A stretch of 64,000 nucleotides of DNA, taken from NCBI RefSeq assembly GCF_050859025.1, contig NZ_CP138200.1:5022001-5086000 (forward strand), written 5' to 3'. This document shows, piece after piece, positions 9,267 through 17,743 of this stretch (the first letter of the stretch is position 1; every line of letters starts with the position of its first letter). A program made the translations under genes and the position numbers. The stretch is from Wukongibacter sp050859025. Lineage in GTDB: Bacteria > Bacillota > Clostridia > Peptostreptococcales > Caminicellaceae. The notes under the pieces are model-generated. The model was not told the DNA's origin and ran no database searches. It saw only the letters and a list, made by a program, of their open reading frames with translations.

Positions 9267-9683
9267 ATGGCATTTAAATGGAGGGAACGGTATAGTCTGA
9301 ATATACCTACAATCGATACTCAACATAAAAAATTATTTGAAATCGGAAACCGTGCTTATGAACTTGCAGTTTTAAATGATGGCTATGACCATTATGATGA
9401 AATCATGTCCATTGTAGATGAGCTTCTAGACTATACAAAGTATCATTTTGAATATGAAGAAGAGCTTATGGAGAAATATGAGTATACAGGAATCACTCAT
9501 CAACATAAGGAACACAATTTTTATGTCGATAAAATTGCAAGTATGTCTGAAGAAAAGGTAGATTCTGACCAGCAAAAAGCAATATTGGATATTCTTGATT
9601 TCTTATCCGAATGGATTAGCAGCCATATACTCATTTCTGATCGTAAATATGCCGATGATTTTAAGGCAAAAGGAATATTTTAA
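9267..9683 (+). CDS. Bacteriohemerythrin
   Basis: A 138-residue di-iron oxygen-binding protein of the hemerythrin family, cytoplasmic. Ligand-type residues are H20 (DTQHKKLF), H60 and E64 (HFEYEE), H83, H120 (SSHI) and D125. The central ligand pair is odd: the family usually has H-x3-H, while here the run is H78-Q-H-K-E-H83, so the position four before H83 is Gln79 flanked by two His. Monocistronic, with its own promoter and terminator. Likely role is oxygen sensing, storage or scavenging in an anaerobe. Confidence 0.92.
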   Translation: MAFKWRERYSLNIPTIDTQHKKLFEIGNRAYELAVLNDGYDHYDEIMSIVDELLDYTKYHFEYEEELMEKYEYTGITHQHKEHNFYVDKIASMSEEKVDSDQQKAILDILDFLSEWISSHILISDRKYADDFKAKGIF

Positions 9684-9687
9684 GACT

Positions 9688-9744
9688 AAGAAAGGCTTTA
9701 AATATACAACACTACTAGTATATTTAAAGCCTTTCTTATTTTTG
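9688..9744 (+). terminator. Terminator after hemerythrin gene
   Basis: A stem of about 19 bp, AAGAAAGGCTTTAAATATA (9688-9706) with its complement ending at 9737, followed by TATTTTTG. It reads as a terminator for the plus strand and, less well, for the minus strand. It sits just 3' of trpS. Confidence 0.9.
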
Positions 9745-9787
9745 TACTTTATTGGCAGCTACCGAACTCATTGACATTTATTTCTCT

Positions 9788-10780
9788 CTACTCAATGTGA
9801 ATACTCATAGCCCTTTTAACCTTTTCAACGGTTTCATTACCAACTATATTTGCTCTTTTGCTACCATCAAGTATGATATCACGCACTTCATCCTTATGTT
9901 CCTCATAATAAGTACGTTTGTCTCTAAATGGATCAAGAATCGAGTTTATTTTTTTTGCTAAAAGCTTTTTACAGGCTACGCAGCCAATCTTAGCATTTCT
10001 ACACATCTCACAAATGTTTTGATATTCACTATAATTAAATACTTCATGATATTTGCTAACTGTACATATGTCGGGATTCCCTTTATCTCTCAGGCTTATC
10101 CTATTTTTATCTGTAACTGCTGATTTTATCTTTGCATTAACCTCTTGAGTGGTATCTGATAGGTAGATTGCGTTTCCAGCACTCTTACCCATTTTAGAAT
10201 TGCCATCTAATCCAATAAGTCGTGGAGTATTGCTAATTAGTCCTTCTGGCTCTGTAATAATTGCCTGGCCTCTACCATATAAATTATTGAAGCGTCTTAC
10301 AATCTTTCTCGCCTGTTCTATATGGGGTAGTTGATCTTCCCCAACTGGAACTAAATCAGCATTACAAAAGGTTATATCTCCTGTTTGACTAACAGGATAT
10401 CCTAAAAAACCATAGCTTAAATCATCATACCCATATTGCTTTGCCTCAGTTTTTATGGTTGGATTATGCCTTAATGAATTAACTGAAACAAGCATTGAAT
10501 AAAAAACTGTCAATTCTGCAATCGCACTGACCTTAGATTGTAAAAACATAGTTATCTTATTTGGATCTAATCCCACTGATAAATTGTCAATTGCAACATC
10601 ATAAATGCTATTATTTATTAACTCTGGTTGTTCAAAATGAGTTGTTAATGCTTGTATATCTGCCAATATAATGAAGGTATCATATTCATCCTGTAGTCTT
10701 ACCCTATTTTGCAGACTACCTACATAGTGTCCCAAATGTAACTTCCCAGTTGTTCTATCACCAGTTAAAATTCTCTTCAT
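9788..10780 (-). CDS. trpS: Tryptophanyl-tRNA synthetase (Fe-S type)
   Basis: 330 residues, charges tRNA-Trp. Class I signatures are HLGH at 15-18 and KMGKS at 196-200. The C-terminal half has C239-x20-C260-x6-C267-x2-C270, very near the C-x22-C-x6-C-x2-C pattern of the 4Fe-4S TrpRS of Thermotoga maritima, so an iron-sulfur cluster by the anticodon domain is likely. The start ATG follows GGGAGG (10789-10794), which abuts the stop codon of the upstream leader peptide. Expression appears controlled by a T-box and by leader-peptide translation. Confidence 0.97.
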   Translation of the reverse strand: MKRILTGDRTTGKLHLGHYVGSLQNRVRLQDEYDTFIILADIQALTTHFEQPELINNSIYDVAIDNLSVGLDPNKITMFLQSKVSAIAELTVFYSMLVSVNSLRHNPTIKTEAKQYGYDDLSYGFLGYPVSQTGDITFCNADLVPVGEDQLPHIEQARKIVRRFNNLYGRGQAIITEPEGLISNTPRLIGLDGNSKMGKSAGNAIYLSDTTQEVNAKIKSAVTDKNRISLRDKGNPDICTVSKYHEVFNYSEYQNICEMCRNAKIGCVACKKLLAKKINSILDPFRDKRTYYEEHKDEVRDIILDGSKRANIVGNETVEKVKRAMSIHIE

Positions 10781-10794
10781 TTTAAATTCCTCCC

Positions 10795-10842
10795 TTAGAA
10801 TATTCTTTTATATAATAGACACCACCACCAACCATCTTCCAT
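10795..10842 (-). CDS. Tryptophan-rich leader peptide MEDGWWWCLLYKRIF
   Basis: A 15-codon reading frame between the T-box terminator and trpS. It has its own AAGGAG (10851-10856) at an 8-nt spacing from ATG. Codons 5-7 are three consecutive TGG. Its TAA (10795-10797) directly abuts the trpS ribosome site. The layout parallels the leader peptide before Bacillus subtilis rtpA (anti-TRAP), also with three Trp codons and a stop near the next ribosome site. Ribosomes that finish would cover the trpS site, while ribosomes stalled for Trp-tRNA would leave it open. The frame is seen directly; the regulatory role is inference. Confidence 0.8.
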   Translation of the reverse strand: MEDGWWWCLLYKRIF

Positions 10843-10856
10843 GAAATCATCTCCTT

Positions 10857-11105
10857 AAAAATAAAATAACCTCCATCCCAAAGGGACAGAGGTCTATAAT
10901 CTGCATAGCCACCCAATATATCAAGCTTCACATACCAACATATGCTTCCATCATAACGGTTAGGATTTCCGTCAACTCCTACTTGCAAAGCTTTCGGGTT
11001 GCCCTCATAAGTCCATTCAACATAAATTGAAATGCTATATTCTCACCATCAATAGCTCTCTGTAAATTCAAGTTCCTATGTTTACTACTCTTATTCAACG
11101 GTTTC
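10857..11105 (-). promoter_or_regulatory. Trp T-box leader of trpS
   Basis: Read on the minus strand. The stem I hallmark AGAGAGC followed by GATGGTGAGA lies at about 11039-11062. The specifier loop GAATGGAC has UGG (11013-11015), the Trp codon. The antiterminator pairs GGG and GCAGA (about 10900-10914) with TCTGTCCC (10883-10890), leaving the 7-nt bulge TGGCTAT (10905-10911). Its UGGC can pair with the GCCA end of uncharged tRNA-Trp. TCTGTCCC is also part of the competing terminator CCTCTGTCCC/GGGATGGAGG (10870-10892), followed by TTATTTTATTTTT. Confidence 0.93.
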
Positions 11106-11117
11106 ATTTATTAAAAC

Positions 11118-11147
11118 ATTATACACATTAATAGACTGTTCTGTCAA
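11118..11147 (-). promoter_or_regulatory. Consensus sigmaA promoter for the trpS leader
   Basis: -35 TTGACA (11142-11147), 18-bp spacer, -10 TATAAT (11118-11123). Transcription would begin near 11111, just before the T-box stem I. Confidence 0.88.
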
Positions 11148-11189
11148 TTTCTTTTTTCATTACTTTTAGGATACTAAAAAGGAATATTA

Positions 11190-11254
11190 GAGTCGCATAG
11201 TAGAGAATTTGAATTATCACAATATAATTAACTTTTTCTACCCTGCTCCTCTAT
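11190..11254 (-). repeat. Hairpin repeat family B, degenerate copy 1
   Basis: Imperfect inverted repeat with AGTAGAGAATTTGAATTAT and ATAATTAACTTTTTCTACC arms, matching the better-preserved copy at 42842. It lies immediately 3' of the minus-strand gene ending at 11251. Confidence 0.5.
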
Positions 11255-12354
11255 CTTTTCTCAAAACTCTCCTCGATAACCTCTAAATCATTTAACTTCA
11301 TAAACTCTCTAGGGTCAATAAAGTCACTTATGTAATTCTTATAAACTGCTTCTAATCTAGTTTCATGTCTTAGTCCTTCCTTATCATTATAACTCTCATA
11401 GACAAGTCCGAAGTTTTTTTGATAAATTTGTTTTCTTATATATTCCTTATCTTTAAAGTCCACTAGATTTGGCACTACTAATCGAGTAATAACCGACTTT
11501 TCATTCACTTCTTCTATTGTAACACTAGCTCCATATGTTTTAGGAACCTTGTCAATAGTTAGCTGAATCTTAGTATCCCAAGTATTTCCCTTTTCTATAG
11601 GTGCTTTTAATACTACAGTCCCATCAATAGTAATTGTATCTGATGTTATTTCAATTTCTTTCTCCTTGATTCTTTCTACATACTCTCCTCTGTCATCTAT
11701 AGGATCACTAACATACTCCTCAATTATTTCAACCTTCTCTTTTGTCACATCTTTACTCAAAATGACTTTATACATATGAGTTTTATTCGGCAATATATAA
11801 TCCCAATAGGCATCCTTGTCTGATCTGTATATATCATATAGACTAAAAACATAATCCGATTTACTCTTGTTATAGGCTTCTGAAGTCTTCTGAGCTATTA
11901 TCTTATCAATCGAACTCGTATCTATGTCTCCAATTATTTTGTATGTTTTATGGTTAACACCATTATCAAATACATTGAGATTAATATATTCCTCGCCATA
12001 AATACTTATGATAATAATTCTTTTATCATTATTGAAAGTGATTTTATCTAAATGTCCATTATAACTAAAGCCAGCATTTCCGTTACCATATCGTCTGACC
12101 TTTATAGGTTTTATAAGCTGTATCAACTTTGTGATATCCTCACTATCATCTATTTCAAAGTCATAATTAGTTGAATATCGTCCTTCATATCTACTTATAT
12201 TTACTTTCTCAAAATTCGAAATTGCTCCTTCTCCAATAATCGATATTAATTCACGCTTTTTAAAATGTTGGTAGCTCTTTAATGCTAGTAGGACTATTAA
12301 AATTATGATTATTAATCTTTTATATTTGATTTTAGACTTGCTATTCTCATCCAT
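11251..12354 (-). CDS. Membrane-anchored protein of unknown function
   Basis: 367 residues from ATG 12354, which follows TAGGGGGAAATATT. The frame stays open further upstream, but that part lies inside an insertion sequence. Residues about 9-26 form one transmembrane segment (LIIIILIVLLAL) after a short basic N terminus, so the bulk is probably extracytoplasmic. The rest is rich in beta-type and charged stretches with no cysteine motif. No domain recognised. The insertion begins 30 bp upstream of the start codon and probably alters its transcription. Confidence 0.75.
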   Translation of the reverse strand: MDENSKSKIKYKRLIIIILIVLLALKSYQHFKKRELISIIGEGAISNFEKVNISRYEGRYSTNYDFEIDDSEDITKLIQLIKPIKVRRYGNGNAGFSYNGHLDKITFNNDKRIIIISIYGEEYINLNVFDNGVNHKTYKIIGDIDTSSIDKIIAQKTSEAYNKSKSDYVFSLYDIYRSDKDAYWDYILPNKTHMYKVILSKDVTKEKVEIIEEYVSDPIDDRGEYVERIKEKEIEITSDTITIDGTVVLKAPIEKGNTWDTKIQLTIDKVPKTYGASVTIEEVNEKSVITRLVVPNLVDFKDKEYIRKQIYQKNFGLVYESYNDKEGLRHETRLEAVYKNYISDFIDPREFMKLNDLEVIEESFEKR

Positions 12355-12369
12355 AATATTTCCCCCTAG

Positions 12370-12384
12370 TATATTATTATATAT
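12370..12384. repeat. Left 15-bp direct repeat flanking the DDE insertion sequence
   Basis: TATATTATTATATAT is repeated exactly at 14080-14094, on the other side of the element. It is the likely target duplication, though AT-richness makes the exact length uncertain. Confidence 0.7.
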
Positions 12385-14079
12385 AGCTTGTTGCAAAATT
12401 CTACAACTCGCATAAATACTGTGTTTAAATCTATTGAAAAGGCTAAGTTTCCCCCATTTTGGGTATATATACAATAACCAATTGTTAATAACTCAAAGAA
12501 AGGAGAAACTTATGCCAATTCAAGCAAAACAATTGAACTTTCGTGATGTTTCATCTGATTTTGATGATTTCTTCAATCAGAATCAATGTAATTTACTTTC
12601 TTTACTCAATGAATTTATCAATATCTCTGATTTTATTCCTTTTTCTTTTTATCAAAAGTATTATTCTAAACTAGGCACCAATAGAGATTTTTCTCTTGAG
12701 TCAATGCTCTTAGCTTTTATTCTAAAGAATATTTTATCTATCCCTACTATTGACCTTCTAATTTCTTTACTAAATATCTCTTCTGAAATGCGTAGTTTCT
12801 GCGGTTTCCTTAGAGTTCCTCACAAATCTCAATTTTCAAGATTTAAATCAAATTTCTCTGATGAGTTAAGAGATTTATTCCATAATCTTGTTGATATCAC
12901 TGAAAATTTGGCTAATGAGGTTAATCCTTTTCTTTCTTCTATTTTGATTACTGATACAACTGGTTTTGAACTCTATGTCACAGAAAATAACCCTAAATTT
13001 TATCAATCCCAGCTGCGTAAAGCCAAAGCTTATGCTAAAACTCTTAAAAAAGATAATAAGGACTTAACTTTTGATATTGAAAAATATGCTCAGAGTAGGA
13101 TGCCTAAATATGCTTCTTCTAACAATGATGCTAAGCTTTCTTACCTTAATGGTCATTTTGGCTATTTTTTAAAGTCTACTATTTCTACTAATGGCTTTGG
13201 TCTCGTTAGAGATGTTAATTTCTATGATTCTGACAACAATTTATCCCTTGACCTAACTCCTAGGGAAACTAAGGATTTATATGATGCTAAATCTTTAATT
13301 CCTACTCTTGAAACTTTTTTTAGTTTTCATCCTGATTTTAAATATAAGTATTTTATTGGTGATGCTGGTTTTGATGCCGATGATAATTATGCTTATCTAC
13401 ATGGAAAAAACATTATGCCAATTATTAGCTTAAATCCTAGAAACTCCTCTGATTTACCTCAGTCTGATTTTAATGAGATTGGTATTCCTCTTTGTCCTTT
13501 TGACCCTTCTTTGCCTATGGTTTATGATGGTATTTCTAGAGAAAAAGGTCGTGCTGATAGAGTTAAGTATATTTGTCCTAAGGTCAATAAAACTGTTATT
13601 AAAGGCAAAACTACTTATATTCTTAATTGCCATAATCCTTGCACTAAGTCAAAATGTGGTCGAATTAAACAGCTTACTATTCATCACAATTATAGGTTTA
13701 ATACTTCTTTTCCCCGTAATAGTTTGAAATGGATATTGCTCTTCAAGCTAAGAACTATTGTTGAAAGGTCTATCTCACAAATTAAGAATCTTTTACAAAT
13801 TAAAGCTTCTAAGGTTCGAAGTACTGTATCTTTGAAAGCCGATATATTTTTAGCCTGTATCTCTCAACTAATTGCTTTCATTCTTTTAGCTAAGAGTCAA
13901 GATAAACATAATAATCCTCTAGCTATAAAATCCTTAATAGCATAATTAATTATTGATAAAAATTTAAGGTCTCAATAACCTTCGGTTTGGTATGCCTTTT
14001 TTATGAGTATTTCTCTATGCTATCGCATTTTTATTCTATTTTCTCTGTGGATAAGTTGAAATCATTTTTTGCAACTACC
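12385..14079 (+). mobile_element. Insertion sequence with DDE transposase, about 1.7 kb
   Basis: Bounded by the 15-bp direct repeats. The ends share a short imperfect terminal inverted repeat: left TTGTTGCAAAATT; right, in complement, GTAGTTGCAAAAAAT. It carries one transposase gene reading rightward. The long target repeat is unusual for IS5/IS1182-type elements, so I leave the family open. Confidence 0.85.
12512..13945 (+). CDS. Transposase, DDE superfamily
   Basis: 477 residues from ATG 12512 after AAAGGAGAAACTT; the open frame extends to 12434 but without a ribosome site. The N-terminal third resembles the transposase DUF772-type region. Catalytic DDE candidates are the Asp in LITDTTG, the Asp in FIGDAGFDAD and the Glu in TIVERSISQIK. 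A cysteine cluster (CHNPCTKSKC) lies before the last. It appears intact, so the element may be active. Confidence 0.9.
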   Translation: MPIQAKQLNFRDVSSDFDDFFNQNQCNLLSLLNEFINISDFIPFSFYQKYYSKLGTNRDFSLESMLLAFILKNILSIPTIDLLISLLNISSEMRSFCGFLRVPHKSQFSRFKSNFSDELRDLFHNLVDITENLANEVNPFLSSILITDTTGFELYVTENNPKFYQSQLRKAKAYAKTLKKDNKDLTFDIEKYAQSRMPKYASSNNDAKLSYLNGHFGYFLKSTISTNGFGLVRDVNFYDSDNNLSLDLTPRETKDLYDAKSLIPTLETFFSFHPDFKYKYFIGDAGFDADDNYAYLHGKNIMPIISLNPRNSSDLPQSDFNEIGIPLCPFDPSLPMVYDGISREKGRADRVKYICPKVNKTVIKGKTTYILNCHNPCTKSKCGRIKQLTIHHNYRFNTSFPRNSLKWILLFKLRTIVERSISQIKNLLQIKASKVRSTVSLKADIFLACISQLIAFILLAKSQDKHNNPLAIKSLIA

Positions 14080-14094
14080 TATATTATTATATAT
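14080..14094. repeat. Right 15-bp direct repeat flanking the DDE insertion sequence
   Basis: Exact copy of 12370-12384. On the minus strand it contains TATAAT, so the target may have been the -10 region of the gene at 11251-12354. Confidence 0.7.
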
Positions 14095-14209
14095 CATGGT
14101 AAAAGTTCTTGAATGGTTTTTTAATATAAATAGTTATTTGTTTATAACCTCCCCAAAATATAAAATCTAACGTCTAAATCATTAATACCCAGACTCACTT
14201 CATCAATAA

Positions 14210-14267
14210 AAATAGCCAACTAAGATTCTTAAAATTGCATAAATTAGAAGAACCTTACTGGCTATTT
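14210..14267 (-). terminator. Terminator after the DUF362 gene
   Basis: AAATAGCCA (14210-14218) pairs with TGGCTATTT (14259-14267), with inner pairing TAAGATTCTT/AAGAACCTTA. The minus-strand 3' side is T-rich (TATTTTTATTG). Confidence 0.7.
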
Positions 14268-14284
14268 ACCTCATGTTTTAGTTG

Positions 14285-15304
14285 TTATAGCTCTATTAAT
14301 TTATAATCTAAGCTACCAAAACCTATCCTCTTAGCGTGTTCTAGAGTAGTTCTACCCTTATCAAATAGAGCTTCATCTTCATTTTTCTGTAAAATATCTA
14401 AGCATGCTGCATCTATTGCCACAGGGTCCATAGATACAAATACTCCTACATCTTTAGCAATAATATCAAGATGCTGACCAATGCAGTCACATTCCTTTGT
14501 TACATTTGTAAGAAAGTTTATATAAATATGACTTTTATTTAAACTAGCACCGTATGCATATTCTGTAATCTTTTCTCTGAAGTTTTCTCCGTTCCAGTCA
14601 TTACTTATTGCACCCGTTGGACATACTGCAATACATCCAGCACATCCTATACATTTATCCGATGATATAATAGCATGATCTTCAATATGAATGGCATCTA
14701 CATCACACTTGTCTATACATACTCCACAGGATGTACACTTTTTACCCTTAACAGATGGTTTTAACTTAGCATGCTGTGCTAGTTTTCCACTCCTTGATGC
14801 AAAACCCATCGCCAATTGTTTCAATGCTCCACCAAAACCAGCCATAGCATGGCCTTTAAAATGGGCAGTAACTAATATCTGATCGTAATCAGCATATGTC
14901 TTGCCCAGCTTTACCTTGTCAAAATACTCCTTATTTATCTCTACTTCATAAACATCTTCACCCATGTTTCCATCAGCAATTATTATAGGTATCTGAGTAA
15001 AACCATGATCTTTGGCAAGGGCAACATGATTATCTTTGGTAGTTCTTGAACCTCTATAGAGAACATTTGTTTCAATATAGCTAGTATCAATCTCCCTATC
15101 CTTTAAAGCATCAATTAATCCATTATAACTCTGTGGTGGCATATGAGTTATATTTCCTTTTTCTCCAAAATGGACTTTAATAGGTATCTCCTTTTTGAGT
15201 TCTACATCTTCGTGTTCTACAATGTGCTCAAAAAGCTCTTTAGCTAATAGGCTTAGAACCTCAGGGTCATTTCCTTCATATCTCTTATAATATACATTGC
15301 TCAT
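14285..15304 (-). CDS. DUF362 protein with two 4Fe-4S clusters
   Basis: 339 residues. The DUF362 fold (SYNGLIDAL ... HFKGHAMAGFGGALKQLAMG) holds a ferredoxin-type insert with two motifs, CTSCGVCIDKC and CIGCAGCIAVCP, about residues 190-235. The C terminus has the family's DPVAIDAACLD. Such proteins are common in anaerobes and presumed to be redox enzymes or cluster-binding maturation factors; the substrate is unknown. Monocistronic with its own terminator. No export signal. Confidence 0.88.
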   Translation of the reverse strand: MSNVYYKRYEGNDPEVLSLLAKELFEHIVEHEDVELKKEIPIKVHFGEKGNITHMPPQSYNGLIDALKDREIDTSYIETNVLYRGSRTTKDNHVALAKDHGFTQIPIIIADGNMGEDVYEVEINKEYFDKVKLGKTYADYDQILVTAHFKGHAMAGFGGALKQLAMGFASRSGKLAQHAKLKPSVKGKKCTSCGVCIDKCDVDAIHIEDHAIISSDKCIGCAGCIAVCPTGAISNDWNGENFREKITEYAYGASLNKSHIYINFLTNVTKECDCIGQHLDIIAKDVGVFVSMDPVAIDAACLDILQKNEDEALFDKGRTTLEHAKRIGFGSLDYKLIEL

Positions 15305-15519
15305 TTGAATTCCTCCTATTTCTACTATTCCTCTATTTTATCATATTTAAAATATAATTTTATTATAGGGATAATAAAATTGTGAAAGTCAGGCCCCAAA
15401 TCATATTCTATTGTTTCTCTACAATATTCTTCAAAATTTGACTTTAATTATCTAAATTGTAATTCTAATATGATATAATTACCAATATAGAAATTAATAT
15501 CCTAATATGTGGAGGAGAT

Positions 15520-17586
15520 ATGATGAAAAAGATATGCTATATACTTGCAATTATGTTCTTAATTAATTTAGCACCTTATAATGCCTTTGCCGATGATGAT
15601 GAATTATATGACAAGGTCTTTGAAAAAGGACAATTTATTGAACTATATACAGATATATGTGATAGTGCAATAGATATATTGAATTCTTCTATAGATGATA
15701 CTGAAAAAGAAGAAAAGCTTCAAAATCTATTTGAGAATTATGGGTTAGATTATGAAATAAAACCTCCAAAGTTCTTCATAGACATTGATAGCTATAATAA
15801 AGAAAAGCAATGGATACATATGATTACTATGGGATTAATAAATACTATAGAAGCAAATATAGACGATATATACTATGAAAATAAAGACCAATTGAATAGA
15901 ATCGATAAGATGGATACTTTATTAAAATTCTATAAGCTCGATAACGAGATTAGTAAGTTTGAAATACTGAAATTGGATACTAGATTTTCTTCTGTAGATA
16001 TCTATAGAGACCTATCAAACATAATAGACGAGTATAATACTAAGAAGCAACTAGCTTTATCTCTCAATAATGTGGTTCAGAGAATAGGATCTTCAAGGGA
16101 ATCTGAAAATATAAAAATAGCACTTGACGAATATCTTATAGATCAACAGTTAGATAGTTTTATTGATTCTAATGATCTAGTAAAATTAATAAAAAAAATA
16201 AGAGATGATGATAGAAAAGTAAAATTGCTATTTGATGAAATAATTATGAAAAAGAATGAAAAACAATTTGAAGAAAGAATAGAAAATATTGCTGACGAAA
16301 TTATTGAAGCTTTAGATTATAATAAATACTATGACTGTGCAAACAGTATAAGCAAAATTTTAAGTGATAATCATATAGGTCACCGTTGGAATTTAGATGA
16401 TTCTATAGCTAATATTGATAAATATATTGATAATGGGTATAAAACAAAACAGGAAGCAATAGAATCAGAAATTTTTAGCAAACTAAAGTTTTCATATTCT
16501 CAAGAAGAGATAGACACTATATTAAACAAGATAGTTTCTATACTTGAATCTGTAGTTGAAGCTGAAAATGATTATAAAAAAATCAGCGAAAAAAATTCAG
16601 ATGAAATATATGAAGAATTTTTAGACATTATTTATGATTATGGCATAAGTGATATTAAACAATATATAATACCTGAGGATATAGCATATGCCTACTACAA
16701 TTATGAGGATTTAGGATATGAAACTGCTTTTAGGTCTATTGTAGATCATTTGAGAATAGTTCTAAAGAAAAGTGAGCTGGATGAGAATATTCTAAAGGTT
16801 GTTAAGGAGAGTCAGTATAATTTACCTGTTATAATTGAAGGTGTAACAATTGCTTTAGATAAAGAAAGTGAATATGAAGAATACTTAAATGAAGAAAAGC
16901 TTTTTGAAATAATAGATTCTAAACCAGAAAATATAGATTCTGTTATATTAGATTTAATCCTTGATGGGATAATCGAGTCTAAAAAGGAGGATATTATTAG
17001 ATTTACCGATGAAATGGATGAATTAGATAACCAAGAATATAAATACAAAGAAATAGAAATAGCAAATTTTTTAAATGATAATGGCTTATCTTCCTTTGTT
17101 GATGAATGCGATATTATGGATGTATATATCTCTCACAATGATAAGGATGACACTTTAAGACAGGAGTTGTATAATGATTTCTTTAAGGAATTGGTTTCAT
17201 CTAAGACTAATATAGAAAATGTAATAAAGGATAATATTATAAACATTATCGATACAATGCATTTAAACGATAATATAGATTTAGAATATATAATAAATAA
17301 AGGTCTTTCACTTGAAGACCTAAACACTTATGTTATTCAAAATGATATTAAAAATGCCTATTCTTTTCCTCTAGAATATGGATATAGTGATAAAATATCT
17401 GGGGTAATAGAGATAATCAACAATGGTATGAATAACAAAATTTCATCCGAAATACGTGACATATTTAATAAAGATTTAGATGAAAACGATACAGAAAAAG
17501 AGATTAGAATTATTTTAAAAAGAAACTATCTAGATTCAGACATGAGTTTTACTAAGATAAAAGAAAAGTATCTGAAACAAAATTAG
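15520..17586 (+). CDS. Large secreted acidic helical protein, unknown function
   Basis: 688 residues with a clear signal peptide (basic MMKKI, hydrophobic ILAIMFLINLAP, probable cut after NAFA). The mature part is strongly acidic, Lys/Glu/Asp/Ile rich and predicted helical throughout, without cysteine motifs, cell-wall sorting signal or SLH domain. Repeated patterns such as D-ELYD/EIYEEF-LDIIYDYGI suggest repeated helical units of about 100-130 residues, but I could not define a strict repeat. A ribosome site (GGAGGAG) precedes tandem ATGs at 15520 and 15523. No family recognised. Possibly a secreted scaffold. Confidence 0.8.
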   Translation: MMKKICYILAIMFLINLAPYNAFADDDELYDKVFEKGQFIELYTDICDSAIDILNSSIDDTEKEEKLQNLFENYGLDYEIKPPKFFIDIDSYNKEKQWIHMITMGLINTIEANIDDIYYENKDQLNRIDKMDTLLKFYKLDNEISKFEILKLDTRFSSVDIYRDLSNIIDEYNTKKQLALSLNNVVQRIGSSRESENIKIALDEYLIDQQLDSFIDSNDLVKLIKKIRDDDRKVKLLFDEIIMKKNEKQFEERIENIADEIIEALDYNKYYDCANSISKILSDNHIGHRWNLDDSIANIDKYIDNGYKTKQEAIESEIFSKLKFSYSQEEIDTILNKIVSILESVVEAENDYKKISEKNSDEIYEEFLDIIYDYGISDIKQYIIPEDIAYAYYNYEDLGYETAFRSIVDHLRIVLKKSELDENILKVVKESQYNLPVIIEGVTIALDKESEYEEYLNEEKLFEIIDSKPENIDSVILDLILDGIIESKKEDIIRFTDEMDELDNQEYKYKEIEIANFLNDNGLSSFVDECDIMDVYISHNDKDDTLRQELYNDFFKELVSSKTNIENVIKDNIINIIDTMHLNDNIDLEYIINKGLSLEDLNTYVIQNDIKNAYSFPLEYGYSDKISGVIEIINNGMNNKISSEIRDIFNKDLDENDTEKEIRIILKRNYLDSDMSFTKIKEKYLKQN

Positions 17587-17670
17587 AATGATTTATGATA
17601 TCTTGGTACTGTCAATAGATTAGTATAATAGTTTATAAAATGTATAGCACAATAATAAAACTATATTAAA

Positions 17671-17713
17671 CTGAAATCCAAGGCCAAATATGTTGCCTTG
17701 GATTTCAGTATTT
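17671..17713 (+). terminator. Terminator after the secreted protein gene
   Basis: A perfect 14-bp stem, CTGAAATCCAAGGC (17671-17684) with GCCTTGGATTTCAG (17695-17708), a 10-base loop, then TATTTT. It resembles the leuS terminator in its AATCCAAGG core and in the TCAATAGATTAGTATAA phrase upstream. Confidence 0.85.
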
Positions 17714-17743
17714 TAGATGCTATTATATACGGTCCATCAAATC

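Noticed and set aside
10782..10988. 68-codon open frame covering the trpS leader
   Set aside because: It overlaps the T-box antiterminator and terminator and has no ribosome site. The RNA structure and the short WWW frame explain the sequence.
15380..15480. GTCAGGCCCC and nearby AT-rich sequence as a REP hairpin
   Set aside because: Only one arm resembles the family; no complementary arm is present.
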